Made by a program: the position numbers and the translations under genes. From positions 1,116,001-1,180,000 of the forward strand of contig NZ_CP092712.1 in assembly GCF_023983475.1 (NCBI RefSeq): DNA of 64,000 nucleotides, in the 5' to 3' direction. Under the pieces are notes generated by a model, which was not told the DNA's origin, searched no databases, and saw only the letters and a list, made by a program, of their open reading frames with translations. Position 1 is the stretch's first letter. Each line of letters opens with the position of its first letter. Positions 1 to 12,012 of this stretch are shown here, piece after piece. Origin of the DNA: Aliivibrio fischeri ATCC 7744 = JCM 18803 = DSM 507. GTDB lineage: Bacteria > Pseudomonadota > Gammaproteobacteria > Enterobacterales > Vibrionaceae.

Positions 1-1
1 A

Positions 2-262
2 GCTTATTATTCGATGGATAACGATACAGATACTACAAATACAATGGCTCTGGCTGCGACTTACCAACTTGATCTTCTTGCTCTAGCTGCTGGTTACAGT
101 CTATCTAGTCATGATGATGATGCTATTGATGACCTTAATACATGGTATGTAAATGCAGGTTATACAGTTGCACCAAATACAACAGCATATGTAGAAGTTG
201 GTGGTGATGATGCTGACAAGACTCAAACAGGTTTCGCTATCGGTGTTAAAGCTGCATTCTAA
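2..262 (+). CDS. Outer-membrane porin, C-terminal fragment (gene starts before the window)
   Basis: The open frame runs from the first bases of the window to a TAA at 260-262, so only about 86 C-terminal residues are visible. The ATG at 14 is probably internal, because the frame is open before it (A-Y-Y-S precede it). The visible part has alternating polar and hydrophobic residues typical of beta strands, short Asp-rich turns (SSHDDDAIDD), and ends in Phe (GVKAAF), the usual last residue recognised by the BAM machinery. The style matches the complete porin at 1450-2469, so this is probably a tandem paralogue separated by one gene. A strong terminator follows. Substrate cannot be predicted. 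Confidence 0.8.
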   Translation, partial: AYYSMDNDTDTTNTMALAATYQLDLLALAAGYSLSSHDDDAIDDLNTWYVNAGYTVAPNTTAYVEVGGDDADKTQTGFAIGVKAAF

Positions 263-287
263 TCTTAACTAATTAAGATATACTTTT

Positions 288-317
288 AACCACCCTTTAA
301 TAGGGTGGTTTTTTTTT
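288..317 (+). terminator. Rho-independent terminator after the partial porin
   Basis: AACCACCCT and AGGGTGGTT form a near-perfect stem around a short A/T loop, followed by a run of T. It lies 25 bases after the porin stop and just before the DUF2057 gene, so the two genes are probably transcribed separately. Confidence 0.85.
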
Positions 318-342
318 AAGGATGAAATATTTGGAGTTAACA

Positions 343-963
343 ATGAAATTTAAATTAACGCTTTTAAGTTTAATGTTCGTATCTTCCGTTCAAGCCGCGA
401 CTTTAACTCCCAAAAAAGGAGTGGAAATCTTATTTGTAAATGGAATTAAAACAGAAGAAAAGCGTGAAACTATCGAAGTTGAAGCTATTCCTACTCAATT
501 ACTGTTGCGTTATAACCAACAATTGGGCAAAGGTAGTTCTAAGAAAGTTTTTGATTCCGCACCATTCGTCGTGACATTAGATGTTCCTGAATCTGATTTA
601 GTTATTCAGGGGCCAAAAGTTTATAGCTATGAGCAAGCAAAGAAACAATTTAAGTCTCAACCTAAATGGATTATTTCAGATTCACAAGATAATCCGATTG
701 TTTATAAGCAAGAGACGTTGAAACCAGCTGAAGGGTTTATGCCTTATTATGATTTAGAGTCAATGCTTCAAAAATATAATAAAGAAAAAGGCATTGCTTT
801 AGGAGGCGAAAATACTCTGATGGCTAACGCGCAAATGATAGGTAATGAAAATAAATCCACAAATAATGAGGTTTCAAATCTTGAACAACTGCAAGGTTGG
901 TATTTAAAAGCAACAAAGGAAGAGCGTAAAGCATTCCAGAAATGGGTGATAGATCACAATTAA
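343..963 (+). CDS. DUF2057 (YccT/UPF0319 family) secreted protein
   Basis: The product is 206 aa with a clear Sec signal peptide (MKFKLTLLSLMFVSSVQA, cleaved before ATLTP). The start at 343 is preferred over an in-frame ATG at 322 because GGAG lies at 333-336 with good spacing, and because it puts the basic end of the signal peptide at the N-terminus. The mature part (VEILFVNGIK near the start, then an SAPFVVTLD segment) fits the DUF2057 family. E. coli YccT (CsgI) of this family has been linked to curli inhibition; that role is not transferable here without evidence. The C-terminal third is charged and ends in a small helical region (LQGWYLKATKEERKAFQ). Periplasmic location is inferred. Confidence 0.75.
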   Translation: MKFKLTLLSLMFVSSVQAATLTPKKGVEILFVNGIKTEEKRETIEVEAIPTQLLLRYNQQLGKGSSKKVFDSAPFVVTLDVPESDLVIQGPKVYSYEQAKKQFKSQPKWIISDSQDNPIVYKQETLKPAEGFMPYYDLESMLQKYNKEKGIALGGENTLMANAQMIGNENKSTNNEVSNLEQLQGWYLKATKEERKAFQKWVIDHN

Positions 964-1207
964 TTTTTTAGGCTTCTTCATTTTTTATTAGTTTATGGCT
1001 TGTGAATATAAAAAAAATGAAACTAATTTCCCCTTCAAATCTACCTACTTAAATATCAAATTCTATTTATTAACATTAAACGGTAACGCTCTCTTGCGTT
1101 GCTGTTTTTATTTATTTTTATCTTTTTGTGTTTTCTATTTCAATTGCTTATGTGATCTTGTGGTTTTTTTGTCCTTTTTGGTGTTTATCTAAATTTATAT
1201 TTTTCGG

Positions 1208-1223
1208 TGTGATCTGTATCAAG
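1208..1223 (+). promoter_or_regulatory. CRP-like site in the 486-base region before the second porin
   Basis: The stretch 964-1449 has no convincing gene; two short open frames in it (995-1192 + and 1185-1418 -) lack ribosome sites and family features. At 1208-1223, TGTGA-6 bases-TCAAG matches the CRP consensus TGTGA-N6-TCACA at most positions. A small perfect inverted repeat, GGAAATC/GATTTCC, lies at 1402-1416 in what is probably the 5' untranslated region. I could not fix a convincing -35/-10 pair. Catabolite control of the porin is an inference. Confidence 0.35.
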
Positions 1224-1449
1224 TATTAAGATGTGCTTATGTAAGTCGCTGTATTGTGTGTGTTTATCATTTTTTACTTTCCTTGACTTTCTTCGTTGAC
1301 ATGGTGAGAAATCTTTAGCAAAGTACTCTCCAGAAATCGAGATGCTAACAAGTTGCACACATAAGATGCTTCTGTAGCAATCCAGATATAAAAAGGGAAC
1401 CGGAAATCGGATTTCCAAATCTTTCTAAGAAAAGGCAGTGGACTTAATT

Positions 1450-2469
1450 ATGAAAAAGACTCTTTTAGCGCTTGCTATCGCAAGTATCTCAGCTTCAGCA
1501 TTTGCTGTTGATACAAGCAGCCAAAACAGCCGTAACGAAGACATGTTTGCATTTGACCCAATGCACAAAGACCAATTCTCTGTTTCTGGTTCTGTTGGTG
1601 TAGGTGGTTACTACGACACTGGTTCTAAAGCATTTTACGATGACTGGGCTACTGGTCTAACACTAGCGGTTAACTACCGTAACAACCGTATCGTAGGTTA
1701 CTTTGAAACTGACCTAATGATGAACTATGCAACTAAGCACGATGTAGCTTCAGATGTTGGTACAGCTAAATGGGTTAATGGTATCGAATCTGGTCCAATT
1801 GCTAACGTTGATAAAGCATGGTTAGGTTTCGATACTGGTTTCGGTATCGCATCTTTTGCATGGGCTAATGATACTGCTCTTGATGCAATCGATGGTGCTG
1901 GCGATAACACTTATGAGTTTGGTGCTTCTGCTGGTGATGCATCTGATGGTTTTAACGTAGTTAAATTCCAAGGTTCAACAAGTGGCTTCGCATACGGTGT
2001 GTCTTACTTTGAAACTGACGAAAGCCATAAAGCTTCTGATACAGGTGTGAATGGTTACATTGGTATCGAGCAAGAAATCTTCAACGTATACGCTGGTTAC
2101 GAAACTCGTGATTCTGATTATGACGTATACACTGTAACTGGTAACGTACAGTTAGGTGCTGTAAAGTTAGGTGCTAACTTCTGGATTGAAGAGACTGATA
2201 ACGGTTCTAACCTAACTGATAAAACAAATACAGGTTATTACGTATCTGGTGGTTATGCTGCATCTGAAGACCTAACTCTTGCAGCTGGTTATGCTGGTAA
2301 CACAGAAGAGATTGGTAAAACTGATACAGATTACTCTTACGTAAACGTTGCAGCTATGTACACACTAGCTAAAAACATGGACATGGGTATCGATATTAAG
2401 CAAGAACTTGATAGTGGTGAGCGTGATGAAGAAACTCACGTATTCGCAGCTGCATACTACTACTTCTAA
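1450..2469 (+). CDS. Outer-membrane porin
   Basis: The product is 339 aa with a signal peptide MKKTLLALAIASISASAFA. An in-frame GTG at 1438 would add four residues ahead of the signal peptide and is less likely, although AAGG at 1432-1435 sits close to it. The mature protein shows repeated aromatic-bounded amphipathic strands (for example GVSYFETD, FNVYAGYETRD, KLGANFWIEETD), Asp/Gly-rich loops, no cysteine, and a terminal AAAYYYF with C-terminal Phe. Length fits 16-stranded general or sugar porins. The codon choice is strongly biased, as expected for an abundant protein. Its own promoter region and terminator make it monocistronic. Solute specificity is unknown. Confidence 0.8.
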   Translation: MKKTLLALAIASISASAFAVDTSSQNSRNEDMFAFDPMHKDQFSVSGSVGVGGYYDTGSKAFYDDWATGLTLAVNYRNNRIVGYFETDLMMNYATKHDVASDVGTAKWVNGIESGPIANVDKAWLGFDTGFGIASFAWANDTALDAIDGAGDNTYEFGASAGDASDGFNVVKFQGSTSGFAYGVSYFETDESHKASDTGVNGYIGIEQEIFNVYAGYETRDSDYDVYTVTGNVQLGAVKLGANFWIEETDNGSNLTDKTNTGYYVSGGYAASEDLTLAAGYAGNTEEIGKTDTDYSYVNVAAMYTLAKNMDMGIDIKQELDSGERDEETHVFAAAYYYF

Positions 2470-2493
2470 TCTCTTGATTTAAAGTATTCGATT

Positions 2494-2522
2494 AAGCCAG
2501 TCTTGATGACTGGCTTTTTTTT
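2494..2522 (+). terminator. Terminator of the second porin
   Basis: AAGCCAGTC (2494-2502) pairs perfectly with GACTGGCTT (2508-2516) and is followed by a T run. Confidence 0.9.
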
Positions 2523-2583
2523 GCCTGTAAAAAGCTTGTGAAAAATTAAATAAAATTTTCTTTAAAATAATTCATCTTTTTTG

Positions 2584-2611
2584 TTGAAATAAAACCACAG
2601 TTTGATAATGT
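2584..2611 (+). promoter_or_regulatory. Candidate promoter of the his operon
   Basis: TTGAAA at 2584-2589 is followed after 16 bases by TAATGT at 2606-2611, which carries an upstream TG one base away (extended -10 type). It lies about 50 bases before the leader peptide start, as expected for an attenuated operon. Motif match only. Confidence 0.4.
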
Positions 2612-2660
2612 GTTTACAAGGTTAAAAACAAATACAGTTTGTTACTAAAGGTTTATATTT

Positions 2661-2708
2661 ATGCGTATTCAAGGTCTGAACATTCATCACCACCATCATC
2701 CTGATTAG
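2661..2708 (+). CDS. hisL: his operon leader peptide
   Basis: This is a 15-codon open frame, MRIQGLNIHHHHHPD, with five consecutive histidine codons just before Pro-Asp and the stop. It lies about 220 bases before hisG and directly ahead of an attenuator. Ribosome stalling at the His codons when charged histidyl-tRNA is scarce favours the antiterminator and lets transcription reach hisG; this is established for enterobacterial his operons. Confidence 0.93.
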   Translation: MRIQGLNIHHHHHPD

Positions 2709-2732
2709 TCTTTCGGGAGGATACGTATTATC

Positions 2733-2807
2733 CGGAAGGCAATTTGAATTTCCTTCCGATGAATAAAAATTCTAACCCTCGGAAGGTAAAACTTCTGAGG
2801 GTTTTTT
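2733..2807 (+). terminator. his attenuator (alternative hairpins and terminator)
   Basis: CGGAAGG (2733-2739) can pair with CCTTCCG (2752-2758). The latter can instead pair with CGGAAGG at 2780-2786, which is also the left arm of the terminator. The terminator pairs AACCCTCGGAAG (2774-2785) with CTTCTGAGGGTT (2792-2803), with one G-U, followed by T residues to 2807. The mutually exclusive pairings and the position after hisL are those of a translation-coupled attenuator. Confidence 0.85.
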
Positions 2808-2929
2808 CGTTTTAATAACAAATTAAAATTAGATTATTCATTGATTTATAAGAGTTTAAAATTAACCGATTGCATTGTTTGATTTAGAAAACGATTTAAT
2901 TGGTATCACATTTTTACAAGGAAGAAATT

Positions 2930-3826
2930 ATGTCATCACAACGATTACGCATTGCGATTCAGAAGAAGGGTCGCCTATCTAAAGAGTGCCAAGAATTATT
3001 TAAACGCTGCGGCATGAAATTTAACATTTCGGGTGAACGTTTGGTGGTTCATTCTGAAAATATGCCGATTGATCTACTGTTAGTTCGTGATGATGACATC
3101 CCAAGTCTAATTATGGACGGGGTAGTTGATTTAGGTGTGATAGGTGAAAATGAATTAGAAGAAGTTCGTTTAGAACGTAAAGCATTAGGTGAACCTTCTT
3201 CTTTTACAACTTTACGTCGTTTGGATTTCGGTGGTTGTCGCTTATCTATTGCGATTGACAAAGATGAAGTATACAAGGGTCCACAAGACTTAGCCGGAAA
3301 ACGTATCGCAACAACCTACCCACAATTACTTAAAAGTTTTATGGATGAGCAAGGTATTCCGTTTTCAACCTGTATTTTAAATGGCTCTGTAGAAGTAGCC
3401 CCACGTGCAGGTCTTGCGGATGCGATTGCTGATTTAGTATCGACAGGAGCGACACTTGAAGCGAATGGTCTTAAAGAAGCTGAAGTAATTTTTCGATCAA
3501 AAGCGACATTAATTCAACGTGAAGGTGAATTTGATGCAGATAAAGCAGCATTGATTAATAAGTTATTAACTCGTATGCAAGGCTGTATTCAAGCAAAAGA
3601 ATCAAAATATATTATGTTACACGCACCAACAGATAAGCTTGATGCAATTAAAGATTTGCTTCCGGGAGCGGAAGATCCAACGGTTTTACCTCTGTCACGT
3701 GATGGGGCAAAGGTTGCGGTTCATTTAGTAAGCACAGAAAATCTATTCTGGGAAACAATGGAACAGTTAAAAGCACTAGGTGCGAGTTCTATTCTAGTAT
3801 TGCCAATTGAGAAAATGATGGAGTAG
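2930..3826 (+). CDS. hisG: ATP phosphoribosyltransferase, long form
   Basis: HisG joins ATP and PRPP, the first and feedback-inhibited step of histidine synthesis. The 298-aa length is that of the long, self-regulated form with a C-terminal ACT-like domain, so no HisZ is needed. The N-terminus [19 protein letters not shown] and the mid-region [20 protein letters not shown] (PRPP site) are characteristic. The start at 2930 has AAGGAAG just upstream; an in-frame start at 2900 would add ten residues without a ribosome site. It is the first structural gene of the operon, and hisD follows after 5 bases. Confidence 0.95.
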   Translation: MSSQRLRIAIQKKGRLSKECQELFKRCGMKFNISGERLVVHSENMPIDLLLVRDDDIPSLIMDGVVDLGVIGENELEEVRLERKALGEPSSFTTLRRLDFGGCRLSIAIDKDEVYKGPQDLAGKRIATTYPQLLKSFMDEQGIPFSTCILNGSVEVAPRAGLADAIADLVSTGATLEANGLKEAEVIFRSKATLIQREGEFDADKAALINKLLTRMQGCIQAKESKYIMLHAPTDKLDAIKDLLPGAEDPTVLPLSRDGAKVAVHLVSTENLFWETMEQLKALGASSILVLPIEKMME

Positions 3827-3831
3827 CCATT

Positions 3832-5151
3832 ATGAAAACGTTAGTTTGGCAATCATTGAGTGATTCACAGCAAGATACGGTTTTACAGCGTCCCGCAATT
3901 ACTGAAGGTGCGAATATTACCGCAGCAGTAACCAGTGTTATTAATACTGTAAAACAAGAGGGTGATGTCGGTATATTAGCCTTAACTGAAAAGTTTGATG
4001 GTGTGAAACCTGATTCGATTCGTGTATCTAAATCAGAAATTGATGCGGCAAGTGATCGTTTGTCTGAAGAAATGAAAACAGCACTTAAACAAGCTTACAG
4101 TAACATTTCTAAATTTCACCAAGCACAAAAACCACAACGAGTTAAAGTTGAAACACAGCCAGGTGTTGTATGTGAGCAAATCACTATGCCAGTAAATAAA
4201 GTGGGGCTGTATATTCCTGGCGGAAGCGCTCCGTTACCATCGACTGTATTAATGCTTGGTGTTCCTGCGCAAATTGCAGGTTGTCACAAAGTTGTTCTTT
4301 GTTCACCGCCTCCAATTGCTGATGAAATTTTGTATGTAGCGAAGCTGTGTAAGATTGATGAAGTTTATAATATCGGTGGTGCTCAAGCGGTAGCTGCAAT
4401 GGCGTATGGTACAGAATCGGTTTCTAAAGTAGATAAGATCTTTGGGCCAGGTAATGCTTATGTAACTGAAGCAAAACGTCAAGTTTCGAATGATTTTCGT
4501 GGTGCAGCAATTGATATGCCTGCAGGGCCATCTGAAGTTTTAGTGATTGCTGATGAGAGCGCAGATCCAGACTTTATTGCAGCGGATCTTCTTAGCCAAG
4601 CAGAGCATGGTCCTGATTCACAAGTAGTGTTAGTCACTCCATCGCCAATCATTGCAGATCAAGTCGCTGATGCGGTTGAGAAACAATTGAAAGAATTGAC
4701 TCGTGCTGACATTGCTCGCCAAGCTTTAGGTTCAAGTTTATTGATCGTTGCAGATTCTCTTACTCAGTGTGTTTCAATTTCAAACTTTTATGGGCCTGAA
4801 CACCTTATTGTTCAAACTAAGAATCCGCGAGAGTTACTGCCTCTTCTAGATAATGCGGGTTCAATTTTCTTAGGGGATTACTCACCTGAATCGGCAGGGG
4901 ATTATGCATCAGGAACTAATCACGTATTGCCGACTTATGGGTACACACGAACTTATTCTAGTTTAGGATTAGCAGATTTCTCTAAACGAATGACTGTGCA
5001 AGAATTAACGGCTGATGGTTTAAAAGGTTTGGCTCCAACGGTTGTCACAATGGCTGAAGCGGAAGGGCTTGATGCTCATAAAAGAGCCGTAACGATTCGA
5101 ATTGAAAAGCTCGCTCAGTTAGAAGTTAATAAACAAGAAGTGAATCAGTAG
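3832..5151 (+). CDS. hisD: Histidinol dehydrogenase
   Basis: A zinc enzyme that oxidises L-histidinol twice with NAD+ to give L-histidine, the last two steps of the pathway. At 439 aa it has the usual length. Visible motifs are [14 protein letters not shown] (NAD region), [12 protein letters not shown] (zinc-ligand Gln and His), [10 protein letters not shown] (catalytic Glu-His), and [16 protein letters not shown] near the C-terminal third. It starts 5 bases after hisG and hisC follows after 9 bases, so translation is probably coupled. Confidence 0.95.
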   Translation: MKTLVWQSLSDSQQDTVLQRPAITEGANITAAVTSVINTVKQEGDVGILALTEKFDGVKPDSIRVSKSEIDAASDRLSEEMKTALKQAYSNISKFHQAQKPQRVKVETQPGVVCEQITMPVNKVGLYIPGGSAPLPSTVLMLGVPAQIAGCHKVVLCSPPPIADEILYVAKLCKIDEVYNIGGAQAVAAMAYGTESVSKVDKIFGPGNAYVTEAKRQVSNDFRGAAIDMPAGPSEVLVIADESADPDFIAADLLSQAEHGPDSQVVLVTPSPIIADQVADAVEKQLKELTRADIARQALGSSLLIVADSLTQCVSISNFYGPEHLIVQTKNPRELLPLLDNAGSIFLGDYSPESAGDYASGTNHVLPTYGYTRTYSSLGLADFSKRMTVQELTADGLKGLAPTVVTMAEAEGLDAHKRAVTIRIEKLAQLEVNKQEVNQ

Positions 5152-6201
<1,050 letters not shown>

Positions 6202-6276
6202 TGTTATCCCCAAGCTTAGGAATAAGGTTTGGGGTTTATCAAGAACAAAACAAGAAAAAATGAAAAGGACGTTCCT

Positions 6277-7350
6277 GTGAGCAAACAACAAAAGATTTTA
6301 TTTATTGACCGTGATGGCACCTTAATTGTTGAGCCGCCGGTGGATTTCCAAGTAGACCGTTTAGATAAGCTAAAGTTTGAGCCTTTGGTTATTCCTTCTC
6401 TACTTTCTCTTCAAGATGCCGGTTACCGTTTAGTGATGGTGACAAACCAAGACGGTTTAGGTACAGATAGCTACCCTCAAGATGAGTTTGATGCGCCACA
6501 TAATATGATGATGGAGTTTTTTGAATCTCAAGGGGTGAAGTTTGATGATGTTCTTATCTGTCCACACTTTGAAGAAGATAATTGCTCATGTCGTAAACCA
6601 AAGTTAGGTATGGTTAAAGAATATCTTCAAGGTGGAAAAGTCGATTTTCAACACTCAGTTGTGATTGGTGATCGCCAAACGGATCTTCAATTAGCTGAAA
6701 ACATGGCGATCCGTGGTATTCAGTATCATCCTGAAACGATGAACTGGCCTGCGATCTTAAAAGATCTGACCGTAAATGCGCGTACTGCAGAAGTAATACG
6801 CACAACCAAAGAAACGGACATTAAAGTGTTTGTTAATTTGGATGAGCAAGGTGGTAATGAGATCACTACTGGTCTTGGTTTCTTTGATCACATGCTTGAT
6901 CAGATTGCTACACATGGCGGTTTCCAAATGAAGATCAATGTAGAGGGCGACTTACACATTGATGATCACCACACCATTGAAGATACCGCTCTTGCATTGG
7001 GAGAAGCGTTAAAAGAGGCGTTAGGTGACAAGCGTGGTATTGGTCGTTTTGGATTCAGCTTGCCAATGGATGAGTGTTTAGCACAATGTGCGCTTGATTT
7101 ATCTGGTCGTCCATATCTGAAGTTTGATGCTGAATTTAGCCGTGAGCAGGTAGGAGATTTATCAACCGAAATGGTAGTTCACTTCTTCCGCTCATTAACG
7201 GATACCCTTGCATGTACCTTGCACCTTTCTTCATCGGGCCATAATGATCACCACATTATTGAAAGCTTATTTAAAGCGTTTGGTCGTACGTTACGCCAAG
7301 CGATTAAAGTGGAAGGTAATGAACTGCCAAGCTCAAAAGGCGTATTGTAG
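6277..7350 (+). CDS. hisB: Bifunctional histidinol-phosphatase / imidazoleglycerol-phosphate dehydratase
   Basis: The N-terminal domain (about residues 1-165) is a HAD phosphatase with nucleophile motif FIDRDGTL and a Cys/His zinc loop ([15 protein letters not shown]). The C-terminal domain (about 166-357) is the dehydratase with two metal-binding motifs, [17 protein letters not shown] and [15 protein letters not shown]. The start is called at the GTG of 6277, giving 357 aa, because AAGGA (6265-6269) is ideally spaced and the next residues match other HisB N-termini; a longer frame begins at a TTG at 6229. The fusion is typical of gammaproteobacteria. Confidence 0.92.
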   Translation: MSKQQKILFIDRDGTLIVEPPVDFQVDRLDKLKFEPLVIPSLLSLQDAGYRLVMVTNQDGLGTDSYPQDEFDAPHNMMMEFFESQGVKFDDVLICPHFEEDNCSCRKPKLGMVKEYLQGGKVDFQHSVVIGDRQTDLQLAENMAIRGIQYHPETMNWPAILKDLTVNARTAEVIRTTKETDIKVFVNLDEQGGNEITTGLGFFDHMLDQIATHGGFQMKINVEGDLHIDDHHTIEDTALALGEALKEALGDKRGIGRFGFSLPMDECLAQCALDLSGRPYLKFDAEFSREQVGDLSTEMVVHFFRSLTDTLACTLHLSSSGHNDHHIIESLFKAFGRTLRQAIKVEGNELPSSKGVL

Positions 7351-7358
7351 GAGTGGCT

Positions 7359-7973
7359 ATGACAAATCAGAACGTCGTTATTATTGATACAGGTTGTTCT
7401 AATGTTTCATCAGTGAGATTTGCGATTGAGCGTCTGGGTTATGAGGTTACGATAAGCCGAGATCCTCAAGTGGTTTTGGCTGCTGATAAGCTGTTTTTAC
7501 CGGGTGTTGGCACTGCAAGTGAAGCGATGAAGAACTTGGCTGAACGTGATCTCATTGAGTTGGTTAAACAAGTAGAAAAGCCATTATTGGGTATCTGTTT
7601 AGGTATGCAGTTGCTGGGTAAACTTTCTGAAGAGAAAGGTCAAAAAGCCGATCAAATTGTGGATTGTTTAGGTTTGTGTGAAGGTGAAGTTCGTAAGCTT
7701 CAAACCGGTGATTTACCACTGCCTCACATGGGGTGGAATACCATTAAACCTGTTGAAGGTAACCCGTTGTTTAAAGACATTCCAGAGAACAGTTATTTCT
7801 ACTTTGTACACAGCTTTGGTATGCAAGTAGGCGATTATACAATTGCTTCTTGTGATTACGGACAACCGTTCACCGCAGCACTGCAAGCAGGTAATTACTA
7901 CGGTGTTCAGTTTCACCCAGAGCGCTCAAGTAAAGTCGGTTCAAAGCTGATTCAGAACTTTTTGGAGCTATAA
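7359..7973 (+). CDS. hisH: Imidazole glycerol phosphate synthase, glutaminase subunit
   Basis: A class I glutamine amidotransferase that supplies ammonia to HisF. The 204-aa protein has the oxyanion/nucleophile segment [11 protein letters not shown] with the catalytic Cys, and the His-Glu of the triad in QFHPERS. The ATG at 7359 follows AGGAG, which overlaps the hisB stop, with 5-base spacing; a GTG at 7353 lies inside that ribosome site and is rejected. Confidence 0.94.
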   Translation: MTNQNVVIIDTGCSNVSSVRFAIERLGYEVTISRDPQVVLAADKLFLPGVGTASEAMKNLAERDLIELVKQVEKPLLGICLGMQLLGKLSEEKGQKADQIVDCLGLCEGEVRKLQTGDLPLPHMGWNTIKPVEGNPLFKDIPENSYFYFVHSFGMQVGDYTIASCDYGQPFTAALQAGNYYGVQFHPERSSKVGSKLIQNFLEL

Positions 7974-7977
7974 GGGC

Positions 7978-9576
<1,599 letters not shown>

Positions 9577-9580
<4 letters not shown>

Positions 9581-10197
9581 GCCAACAAGAATTAGCAACA
9601 CGTATTGATTGGGAAAAAGTGGATGGTTTAGTACCTGCAATCATTCAAGATTTTGGTTCAAGCCAAGTGCTGATGATGGGATATATGAACCAAGATGCTT
9701 TGATTAAAACATTAGAGACAGAAAAAGTTACATTTTTCTCACGTACTAAAAATCGTTTATGGACTAAAGGCGAAGAGTCTGGCAACAGTTTGAACTTAGT
9801 TAATATTTCACTGGATTGCGATAACGACACGTTGCTTATTAAAGTAAACCCAGTTGGTCCAACGTGTCACACAGGAACAACAACGTGTTGGGATGGCGAT
9901 AAAACCGAAGAAACTCAATTGGTGTGGCTTCATCAGTTGGAACAGCTACTCGCCGAGCGCAAGAATGCTGATCCTGACTCATCTTACACAGCAAGTCTCT
10001 ACGCCCGTGGCACCAAACGTATTTCGCAAAAAGTTGGCGAAGAAGGCGTTGAAGTCGCGCTTGCAGCGACGTCGGGTGACAAGGCGGAGCTAGTGTGTGA
10101 ATCAGCTGATTTGATCTATCACTTATTTGTGTTATTGCAAGATCAAGGCTTATCGTTTGATGATGTGATTAATAAATTGAAAGAGCGTCATAAGTAG
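9577..10197 (+). CDS. hisI: Bifunctional PR-AMP cyclohydrolase / PR-ATP pyrophosphohydrolase
   Basis: The fused HisIE protein carries out steps two and three of histidine synthesis. The N-terminal cyclohydrolase (about residues 1-115) contains the metal-binding DCDNDT and the zinc cysteines in [15 protein letters not shown]. The C-terminal pyrophosphohydrolase (about 120-206) has [14 protein letters not shown] and [13 protein letters not shown], the MazG-like acidic helices. It is the last gene of the his operon and is followed by a terminator. Confidence 0.95.
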
Positions 10198-10223
10198 TTC
10201 TTTCAATTGAACAGTAGCAAAAT

Positions 10224-10250
10224 AACGCCGATCATTTGATCGGCGTTTTT
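10224..10250 (+). terminator. Terminator of the his operon
   Basis: AACGCCGATCA (10224-10234) pairs perfectly with TGATCGGCGTT (10237-10247), then a T run. Confidence 0.92.
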
Positions 10251-10305
10251 ATTGGAATTGAAATACCATCCTCGTTATACTCTGCGCTTACTTTCAGGAG
10301 CGCCA

Positions 10306-10989
10306 ATGTTCGATATCCTTTATCAAAATTCAAATTTTCTTGTCATAAATAAACACCCTAATGTTAGTGTTCATAAAGACGATGGTGAAACCTCATTGTT
10401 GATTGAATTAGCAAAAGAGACGGGTGATAAACAACTCTATTTAATTCATCGTTTAGATAAGATGACATCAGGTTTATTATTGATTGGTAGAAATCAAGCT
10501 GCCGCTAGTGAATTATCACAGCTGTTCGCAAACAGGTTGGTTGAGAAATATTATTTAGCGATTGGTGATAAAAAACCGAAGAAGAAGCAAGGTTTGGTTA
10601 TTGGGGATATGGAGCGTTCGCGTAGAGCATCGTGGAAGTTGATTAATAGCAAAGAAAACCCTGCAGTAACTCAGTTTTTTTCGACGGCTGCACAGGGTGG
10701 TAATCGCCTATTTTTATGTAAACCTCATACTGGTAAAACTCATCAAATTCGAGTCGCATTAAAGAGTGTTGGTTCGGGTATTTTAGGTGATCCAATTTAC
10801 AGCTCATCTAACGCAGATCGCGGTTATCTCCACGCTTATGCTTTACGTTTTACGTATCAAACTCAAAACTTTGAATTTGTAGAATTACCAAAGCAAGGTG
10901 AAGAGTGGGAAAATGAAACTGTTCAAGCAGGATTACAACAATGGCAAATGCCATGGACATTAACTTGGCCTGAGATTAAGAAAAAATAA
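10306..10989 (+). CDS. RluA-family RNA pseudouridine synthase (TIGR01621-like)
   Basis: The 227-aa protein contains the family catalytic motif LIHRLDKMTSGLLLIGRN with the essential Asp. Further conserved segments are KYYLAIGD and the C-terminal KPHTGKTHQIRVALKSVG and ILGDPIY. No S4 domain is present, so it is the short RluA type. The ATG at 10306 has CAGGAG at good spacing; an upstream in-frame start (10252) lies against the his terminator. The target uridine cannot be named. The methyltransferase gene starts on its stop codon (TAATG), so the two are co-translated. Confidence 0.85.
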   Translation: MFDILYQNSNFLVINKHPNVSVHKDDGETSLLIELAKETGDKQLYLIHRLDKMTSGLLLIGRNQAAASELSQLFANRLVEKYYLAIGDKKPKKKQGLVIGDMERSRRASWKLINSKENPAVTQFFSTAAQGGNRLFLCKPHTGKTHQIRVALKSVGSGILGDPIYSSSNADRGYLHAYALRFTYQTQNFEFVELPKQGEEWENETVQAGLQQWQMPWTLTWPEIKKK

Positions 10990-11939
10990 TGAAAATAGAA
11001 GCATTAGACACGTTATTTACACATCTTGAAGAGCAATTGAATAATCCGCCAAGTGAACTACGTCGTTTGTTTCACGGGCGCGGTCAATGTTTTGAGGGAT
11101 TAGAGCAAATTACGGTTGATTGGTTACAGGCAAAAGATTCAACTGGCCAGCTTGTGGTTGCTTTATTTAAAGAGCAAACTCCTGAATTTGTTGAGCAATT
11201 AGTTGTTAAATTAAATAAGCTTGCAGAAACTTCATTATGGAAAGTTGCAAATGGTACGTCGATTTTATTGCAACATCGTTATCAAGAATTCGCCCCAACG
11301 CAAGTAGTTTGGGGAGAGGAAAATACATTTCCTGTCGTAGAAGAGAGTAACCTAAAGTATCAATTAGAACTTAAAAAGAACCAAAACATGGGGATCTTTT
11401 TAGATATGCGATACGGTCGTAAATGGGTGCAGACGCACAGCGAAGGTAAATCAGTATTAAACTTGTTTGCGTATACATGTGGTTTTTCTGTTGCAGCGAT
11501 TGCTGGTGGTGCAACTCAAGTTGTTAATTTAGATATGGCCAAAGCATCATTAGGAAGAGGTCGTGACAATCACCGTCTAAATCAGCATGACTTGTCTAAA
11601 GTTAAATTCTTAGGTCATGATATTTTTAAATCATGGGGTAAGATTAAGAAGTTAGGTCTATATGATCTTATCATTATTGATCCGCCAAGTTTTCAGAAAG
11701 GTAGCTTTGCTTTAACTAAAGATTATCAGAAGATCTTACGTCGTTTACCTAGTTTATTAACAGAAACGGGTGAAGTATTAGCGTGCGTGAATTCGCCAGC
11801 GGTATCTACTGATTTCTTAATTGATGGAATGGCTGAAGAAGCGCCTGAGCTTAAGTTTGTTGAGCGTTTAGATAACCCACCAGAGTTTAGCGATATTAAC
11901 CCTGAGAGTGGCTTAAAAGTGATGCGTTTTACTCGTTAA
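10989..11939 (+). CDS. SAM-dependent methyltransferase (RlmI/RlmK-like fold, PF10672 type)
   Basis: The 316-aa protein has an N-terminal segment of about 120 residues and then a Rossmann methyltransferase core. Visible motifs are SVLNLFAYTCGFSVAAIAGG (motif I), VNLDMAK (motif II) and the catalytic LIIIDPPSFQKG (motif IV), as in rRNA m5C methyltransferases of the RlmI group. The pairing with a pseudouridine synthase suggests an RNA substrate; that is inference. It overlaps the previous stop by one base. Confidence 0.75.
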   Translation: MKIEALDTLFTHLEEQLNNPPSELRRLFHGRGQCFEGLEQITVDWLQAKDSTGQLVVALFKEQTPEFVEQLVVKLNKLAETSLWKVANGTSILLQHRYQEFAPTQVVWGEENTFPVVEESNLKYQLELKKNQNMGIFLDMRYGRKWVQTHSEGKSVLNLFAYTCGFSVAAIAGGATQVVNLDMAKASLGRGRDNHRLNQHDLSKVKFLGHDIFKSWGKIKKLGLYDLIIIDPPSFQKGSFALTKDYQKILRRLPSLLTETGEVLACVNSPAVSTDFLIDGMAEEAPELKFVERLDNPPEFSDINPESGLKVMRFTR

Positions 11940-11956
11940 TCTAATTAGTTTGATAT

Positions 11957-11996
11957 AAAAAGCCCTTCTCATCATGTTTATGAAAAGGGCTTTTTT
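11957..11996. terminator. Bidirectional terminator between convergent genes
   Basis: AAAAGCCCTT and AAGGGCTTTT flank a loop that itself can pair (TCAT/ATGA). A-runs and T-runs on the two sides make it work for the methyltransferase (+) and the lipoprotein gene (-). Confidence 0.85.
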
Positions 11997-12012
11997 GTTT
12001 GGTAAGTCTTTA

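Noticed and set aside
995-1418. Two open frames (995-1192 + and 1185-1418 -) in the gap before the second porin
   Set aside because: No ribosome sites, atypical hydrophobic or random composition, and no family features. They lie in a long regulatory gap.
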